Below are positions 5,545-8,690 of a stretch of DNA of 8,690 bases, one piece after another. Below the pieces are notes generated by a model, which worked only from the letters and a program-made list of their open reading frames with translations, did not search any database and was not told the DNA's origin. Position 1 is the stretch's first letter; every line of letters begins with the position of its first letter. The stretch covers positions 1 to 8,690 of the forward strand of contig JADFQT010000099.1 in assembly GCA_022561675.1 (NCBI GenBank), written 5' to 3'. Made by a program: the position numbers and the translations under genes. This stretch comes from Chloroflexota bacterium. GTDB lineage: Bacteria; Chloroflexota; Dehalococcoidia; Lucifugimonadales; UBA3495.

Positions 5545-6927
5545 ATGGAATTAATGAAGCCATCCGCCGCTGTCCCCCTTTATGAGGCATGTCCGGAGTC
5601 TCGTACCTCGCATCCGTCGAGTAGGAAAGGCTTCCTGTCAAAGATATTTCTTGGCTTGGCCCTATTACTCCTGGTGGGATGCGCCGGTGCGTCGATAGCC
5701 CCAGGGGAGGAGCTTTCTTCTCCTCCAGCCGTAGGCGCTGAAGCAGCCAAGCCAGGTTTGGTAGAGCCATCCCAGGTTCCATCCCCGAACCCGGCTGTCG
5801 ACTCTGGAGCGCCGGCCGAGGCTCTGGCGCAGCAGGCCGATAATCTGGAAGACGGCCGGCCGGTCAGACCTGCCAGCATACCATCCGTCGAAAAAGCCGG
5901 AGAGAAGTCGGAACCAGCCTCCCCGGCTCCGACCGTGGCCCAACCGCTCGCCGCACTCATGTACCTCTGGTTCGGCTTCGACCTCGACACGGGCAACAGT
6001 ATTGGAGGATTGAAGTCGAGCCATTGGAACACCGACCTGGGAATCGGCAGCCGGGTCGGGGTTACCGACGAACCCGCTTACGGCTTTTACGCCTCTGACG
6101 ACCCGGCCGTGATCGGTCAGCAACTTGCCTCGATGGAGGAAGCGGGCATCGGCACCATCATCGTCTCGTGGCATGGCTGGGGTGACATCAATTTCGACGG
6201 GAACGTTGACGACAAGGAAAAAGAGGCGATGCAGCGGGCGCTCATTGCTCTAATGGACTACATCTCTTCCACAAACGCGCCGTTTAAGGTAGCAGTCCTG
6301 GTAGAGCCTTTCATGGTTGATCCTCCGGGGCTTACCCTGGTCCAGAAGCAGCAAATCCTCGATTTCCTATGGGATAACGTGTACAACGTCTACCCTGCCT
6401 TCATGTTCGATTGGGAGACCAACCCCTTGCTGGTCACCTGGTCTAACGTGGACCTGAAAGAACCGGCAGATGGCAGGTTCACTGTTAAAAGCTGGTCCAG
6501 CACGGACAATCCCAACTGGAAGGCCGATACGTCGTTGGATTGGAACTGGTATCCCGATGTTACCCTGGTCGAGGGAACTATCTCGGACGATGGAGTGATT
6601 GTATTGTTCCCTCGGTTCGATGAATACTGGATGTACATCATGGGGAAGGACCTGGGTCATGACTACCGGCGGGTCGACCCTTTGCTGGAAGACCAAATTT
6701 ATGGACAGGCCTGGCAAGTAGCAGTCGACAACAAGGACGACATCAGCCTCATCCTCCTTTATACGTGGAACGAGCATGAGGAGCACGCCGCTATTGAGCC
6801 GGACAAGGGCATATCTCCAGTCAGCTATGGAAACTCCTTGATCGAGAAAACATCTCAATACTACCGTCAATTCCTGGCAGGGCAGAACATAGTAAACCCA
6901 TCCCCGGGCACCTCCCGAATCAGGTGA
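5545..6927 (+). CDS. Lipoprotein with GH99-like glycosidase domain
   Basis: The 460-residue product is an exported lipoprotein: a hydrophobic stretch FLSKIFLGLALLLLVGC ends in lipobox LVGC with Cys46 as the lipidated residue. Residues 47 to about 130 are a Pro/Ala/Glu-rich linker. The rest resembles the GH99/WbsX-like glycoside hydrolase fold: MEEAGIGTIIVSWHGWG (from about 197), VAVLVEPFM, VIVLFPRFDEYWMY, and TWNEHEEHAAIEP (407-419). The last matches the WNEWHEGTQIEP motif of GH99, whose paired catalytic glutamates three residues apart would be Glu410 and Glu413. Residues 214-225 read as a perfect EF-hand loop (D-N-D-G-N-V-D-E at positions 1, 3, 5, 6, 7, 8, 9, 12), suggesting Ca2+ binding. 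The 45 residues before Cys46 are unusually long for a lipoprotein signal, but only ATG 5545 or 5554 is available and neither has a good Shine-Dalgarno sequence. The gene starts 78 nt after the carboxylase operon. The glycan substrate is unknown; known GH99 enzymes act on alpha-mannosides. Confidence 0.75.
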   Translation: MELMKPSAAVPLYEACPESRTSHPSSRKGFLSKIFLGLALLLLVGCAGASIAPGEELSSPPAVGAEAAKPGLVEPSQVPSPNPAVDSGAPAEALAQQADNLEDGRPVRPASIPSVEKAGEKSEPASPAPTVAQPLAALMYLWFGFDLDTGNSIGGLKSSHWNTDLGIGSRVGVTDEPAYGFYASDDPAVIGQQLASMEEAGIGTIIVSWHGWGDINFDGNVDDKEKEAMQRALIALMDYISSTNAPFKVAVLVEPFMVDPPGLTLVQKQQILDFLWDNVYNVYPAFMFDWETNPLLVTWSNVDLKEPADGRFTVKSWSSTDNPNWKADTSLDWNWYPDVTLVEGTISDDGVIVLFPRFDEYWMYIMGKDLGHDYRRVDPLLEDQIYGQAWQVAVDNKDDISLILLYTWNEHEEHAAIEPDKGISPVSYGNSLIEKTSQYYRQFLAGQNIVNPSPGTSRIR

Positions 6928-7067
6928 TTCGGCTAGGCGAACCTTCCCTACGCTGGTGCTGGCCCCCCGTCGCGGCAGCAGAGCCCCGCAATGGGGTTGA
7001 CGCTAGACGAAGGCGGTGTTAGTTTCGAGCCAGGTCCGTTGCTAGCGCGACCAGGTCTAACCATCAA

Positions 7068-7110
7068 TTATGCCAATAGGCAATTACGCCAATAGGCACT
7101 TACGCCAATG
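7068..7110 (+). repeat. 16-bp tandem repeat array (2.7 units) before the monooxygenase gene
   Basis: TTATGCCAATAGGCAA (7068-7083), TTACGCCAATAGGCAC (7084-7099) and a partial TTACGCCAATG (7100-7110) lie head to tail. Each complete unit contains GCC-AATA-GGC, a small inverted repeat. The array ends 33 nt before the preferred TTG start and contains the alternative ATG at 7108. It may be slippage-born or a set of spaced protein-binding sites. Confidence 0.85.
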
Positions 7111-7130
7111 AGCTGGCCGGAGAGGCTCGC

Positions 7131-7137
7131 GGAGAGG
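7131..7137 (+). promoter_or_regulatory. Shine-Dalgarno site deciding the monooxygenase start
   Basis: GGAGAGG lies 6 nt before the TTG at 7144. An identical GGAGAGGCT occurs 12 bp earlier (7119-7127), but it has no start codon at proper distance. The site favours TTG 7144 over the in-frame ATG at 7108, which has no Shine-Dalgarno sequence. Confidence 0.65.
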
Positions 7138-7143
7138 CTAAAA

Positions 7144-8184
7144 TTGAAGTTTGGCATCTTTACCCATGTCCCCTGGCCGGAAGGCAGGAATCCCAAGCAG
7201 CTAATCGAAGAAGCTACGGAGCAGGCCGTAGTAGCCGAAGAGTTGGGTTACTACAGCTATTGGCTTGCTGAGCACCACTTCTCCCGCTACGGGATTGGCT
7301 CCTCATCGCTGGTCCTGGCCAGTAACATCGCCGCCCGCACCAATAAAATCCGCCTGGGAACCGCCGTCCTGGTACCGCCGCTGCACCACCCGATCAAGCT
7401 GGCGGAGGACGGCGCGACACTGGACCTGATCAGCGGCGGCCGCTTCGATGCCGGATTTGGGCGAGGAACGGCCGGCTACGAGTACGCCGGATACCACGTC
7501 AATCGTGAGGAGAGCCAGATACGGTTCCAGGAATCCATCAAGATAATCCAGGGATTATGGACGACTCCGGATTTTTCTTTTTCCGGTCAGCATTATCAGG
7601 TAAACCACGCCAATCTGGTGCCCATGCCGGAGCAAAAACCACACCCGCCCATCTACATCGCCGCTACCCGTACCCAGGAAACCCTGGAGTTCGCGATCTC
7701 CACCGGGCATCCCATGATGACGGGAGTGGTGCTGGACCACGACGACGCCACGGACCTGTGCCAGCGATTCGTAGCGCTGTCGGAGCAGGCCGGACATAGG
7801 GTGCCCCTCTCCCAAATTCCCTTCTTTCGCTACTGCTACGTGGCGGAAACGGAGGAGCAGGCCCGCCGGGAAGCCGAGCCGGCCATGTGCTGGACCCAGG
7901 ACATGCTCCAGTGGCGGCGGCAGTTCACCGAAGGGAGCGAGGTCTACCAAAAGCTGGACGACTTTCGGCGCACCCGCACCGAGCAGCCTCCCAGCTACGA
8001 CTACCTGGCGGAAAAGCGGGCTATCATCGGCACGCCGGAGCAGTGTGTGGCCAGGATCAAGGAGTTTCAGAATCTGGGGATTGAATACTTCGGCTGCAAC
8101 TTTGATTTTGGCGGCATGGAACAGAAAACGGTCCTGACTTGCATGGAGCTTTTCGCCAGAGAGGTGATGCCCCATTTCAGCTGA
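7144..8184 (+). CDS. LLM-class (luciferase-like) flavin-dependent monooxygenase
   Basis: The 346-residue product has the TIM-barrel sequence pattern of bacterial-luciferase-like flavin oxidoreductases, which use reduced FMN (or F420 in some subgroups) to oxidise organic substrates with O2. Landmarks are MKFGIF at the N-terminus, WLAEHHFSRYG (40-50; EHHF is characteristic of luciferase-like FMN enzymes), IRLGTAVLVPPLHHPIKLAED (from 69), LDLISGGRFDAGFGRG (93-108), IIGTPEQC, and a C-terminal MELFAREVMP. The start at TTG 7144 is chosen because GGAGAGG lies 6 nt upstream and the family normally begins MKFG; starting at ATG 7108 would add 12 unrelated residues. Upstream are 16-bp tandem repeats and a TTGACG (6997-7002) without a convincing -10 partner. 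A flavin reductase gene converges from the right and could supply reduced flavin. EHHF and that neighbour favour FMN over F420. The substrate is unknown. Confidence 0.88.
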   Translation: MKFGIFTHVPWPEGRNPKQLIEEATEQAVVAEELGYYSYWLAEHHFSRYGIGSSSLVLASNIAARTNKIRLGTAVLVPPLHHPIKLAEDGATLDLISGGRFDAGFGRGTAGYEYAGYHVNREESQIRFQESIKIIQGLWTTPDFSFSGQHYQVNHANLVPMPEQKPHPPIYIAATRTQETLEFAISTGHPMMTGVVLDHDDATDLCQRFVALSEQAGHRVPLSQIPFFRYCYVAETEEQARREAEPAMCWTQDMLQWRRQFTEGSEVYQKLDDFRRTRTEQPPSYDYLAEKRAIIGTPEQCVARIKEFQNLGIEYFGCNFDFGGMEQKTVLTCMELFAREVMPHFS

Positions 8185-8189
8185 GGGGG

Positions 8190-8218
8190 CTGGGCCGATT
8201 CTTGGCCAGAGTCCTTTT
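8190..8218 (+). terminator. Possible weak rho-independent terminator after the monooxygenase gene
   Basis: CTGGGCC (8190-8196) can pair with GGCCAG (8204-8209) with one bulged G around a 7-nt loop. A short T4 follows at 8215-8218. It lies just 3' of the monooxygenase stop, between convergent genes. The stem is short and the T-run poor. Confidence 0.3.
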
Positions 8219-8314
8219 CGGCCGAGTACCCAGCGCGCTGATCCTAAAAGAGAATCCATTAAAGAGTTCCGGGGCCTTCCGCTTGCCCTAGACGCTTCCA
8301 GCCTCCGGCATTAG

Positions 8315-8443
8315 CTAACCCGCAGCCAGAGGTTTGGGACCCAGCACGCCGTGATGGCCGGAAACCGCCGCGTGCGGGGAAACGACCCCTTGGGCCAGGG
8401 CTTCCAACTGGACGATAGCCTCCGCATCGGTGAGGCAACCTTG
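8315..8443 (-). pseudogene. In-frame 3' continuation of the flavin reductase after the TAG
   Basis: Translating past the TAG in the same frame gives 42 codons and then a TAG at 8315-8317. The first residues, QGCLTDAEAIVQLEALAQ, look like the C-terminal helix of SsuE-type reductases, where a phrase such as LTDxxAxxxLxALA follows the last beta strand. This fits a single base change, for example CAG to TAG, in a once longer gene. The last stretch (residues about 22-42) is less family-like. Confidence 0.6.
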
Positions 8444-8690
8444 CTAGAACTGCCGGGATTGCAGGTAAACCGCGACGGGAACCAGGTGAGCGCCAAACCA
8501 GGCCAGTACTGGACCCAGCTGGGTATCCACAGCCAGGTAGTGATGGTCAGTAGCGCCCATGCCGACCAGGCCGCACACCTTGCCCATCAAACCCTCTACC
8601 GGCACCAGGTCCAGCAGGTTTTTCAGCGCACCGGTAAAAGCAGCCCGGTAGATCGGGGTGGCTATCAGGAACATGTCTGCCGCCAACACC
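8444..8690 (-). CDS. NAD(P)H-dependent FMN reductase-like protein, 5' part beyond the window, ends at an in-frame TAG
   Basis: The gene is read leftward and its start lies beyond base 8690; the GTG at 8687-8689 is probably an internal Val, not a start. The visible 82 codons match the middle of SsuE/MsuE-like NAD(P)H:FMN reductases: AADMFLIATPIYRAAFTG, with TPIYR as the flavin-contacting loop, then LKNLLDLVP, GKVCGLVGMGATDHHYLAVD, and the hydrophobic LGPVLAWFGAHLVPVAVYL. Members reduce free flavin for partner monooxygenases, which suits the converging luciferase-like gene. The open frame stops at TAG (8444-8446) right after QSRQF, earlier than usual in this family, and family-like sequence continues in the same frame beyond it. 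The gene is therefore either a recent nonsense mutant, a truncated but working protein, or affected by a sequence error. The family call is firm; whether it works is open. Confidence 0.8.
   Translation of the reverse strand, partial: VLAADMFLIATPIYRAAFTGALKNLLDLVPVEGLMGKVCGLVGMGATDHHYLAVDTQLGPVLAWFGAHLVPVAVYLQSRQF

Noticed and set aside
7555..8259. A 234-residue open frame on the - strand opposite the monooxygenase gene
   Set aside because: It lies opposite the conserved luciferase-like coding sequence, has a composition typical of antisense reading, and has no recognisable motif.
8444..8446. Genome-wide TAG reassignment as explanation of the internal stop
   Set aside because: The receiver gene ends in TAG, and the carboxyltransferase ends in TAG with a second in-frame TAG 15 nt later, which fits TAG being a normal stop here.
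8311..8496. A 61-residue - strand open frame overlapping the end of the flavin reductase
   Set aside because: It is in a different frame from the reductase and reads as low-complexity sequence; the reductase frame itself continues with family-like residues after the TAG, so no frameshift needs to be invoked.

Overview
This is a GC-rich bacterial window of chromosomal character. It holds seven complete genes, all on the + strand, and one gene cut by the right edge on the - strand. I see no rRNA, tRNA, CRISPR array, transposase or phage gene. The gene mix is a methylcrotonyl-CoA-carboxylase-type operon, a carboxymuconolactone-decarboxylase-family protein, a luciferase-like flavin monooxygenase beside a flavin reductase, and a GH99-like lipoprotein. 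It would fit a heterotrophic Chloroflexota lineage (Dehalococcoidia/SAR202-like), a group known for many luciferase-like monooxygenase paralogues. That placement is inference from gene content only.

Left part (1-1600): a palindromic intergenic repeat, a small degenerate response-regulator receiver protein that starts with TTG, and a carboxymuconolactone-decarboxylase-family gene. A second copy of the same repeat follows, within a 356-nt gap that contains no convincing gene.

Centre (1600-5466): three genes that together make a biotin-dependent acyl-CoA carboxylase of methylcrotonyl/geranyl-CoA type. They are the carboxyltransferase subunit, a free-standing biotin carboxylase, and a separate biotin-carrier protein that overlaps the biotin carboxylase by ATGA. 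The alpha subunit, usually one polypeptide in this family, is here split in two. The likely job is leucine/isovalerate or related branched acyl-CoA breakdown.

Right part (5545-8690): an exported lipoprotein with a GH99-like glycosidase domain that contains an EF-hand-like loop. Next comes a luciferase-like flavin monooxygenase preceded by a 16-bp tandem repeat array. Converging on it is an NAD(P)H:FMN reductase-type gene, truncated by the window edge and carrying an in-frame TAG, after which family-like sequence continues in the same frame. The last two could form a two-component monooxygenase.

The points most worth a second look are the TAG inside the flavin reductase, several short (12-16 bp) tandem duplications at or near gene borders, the repeat whose tail supplies a Shine-Dalgarno sequence, the degenerate receiver domain, and the EF-hand-like loop in the glycosidase.
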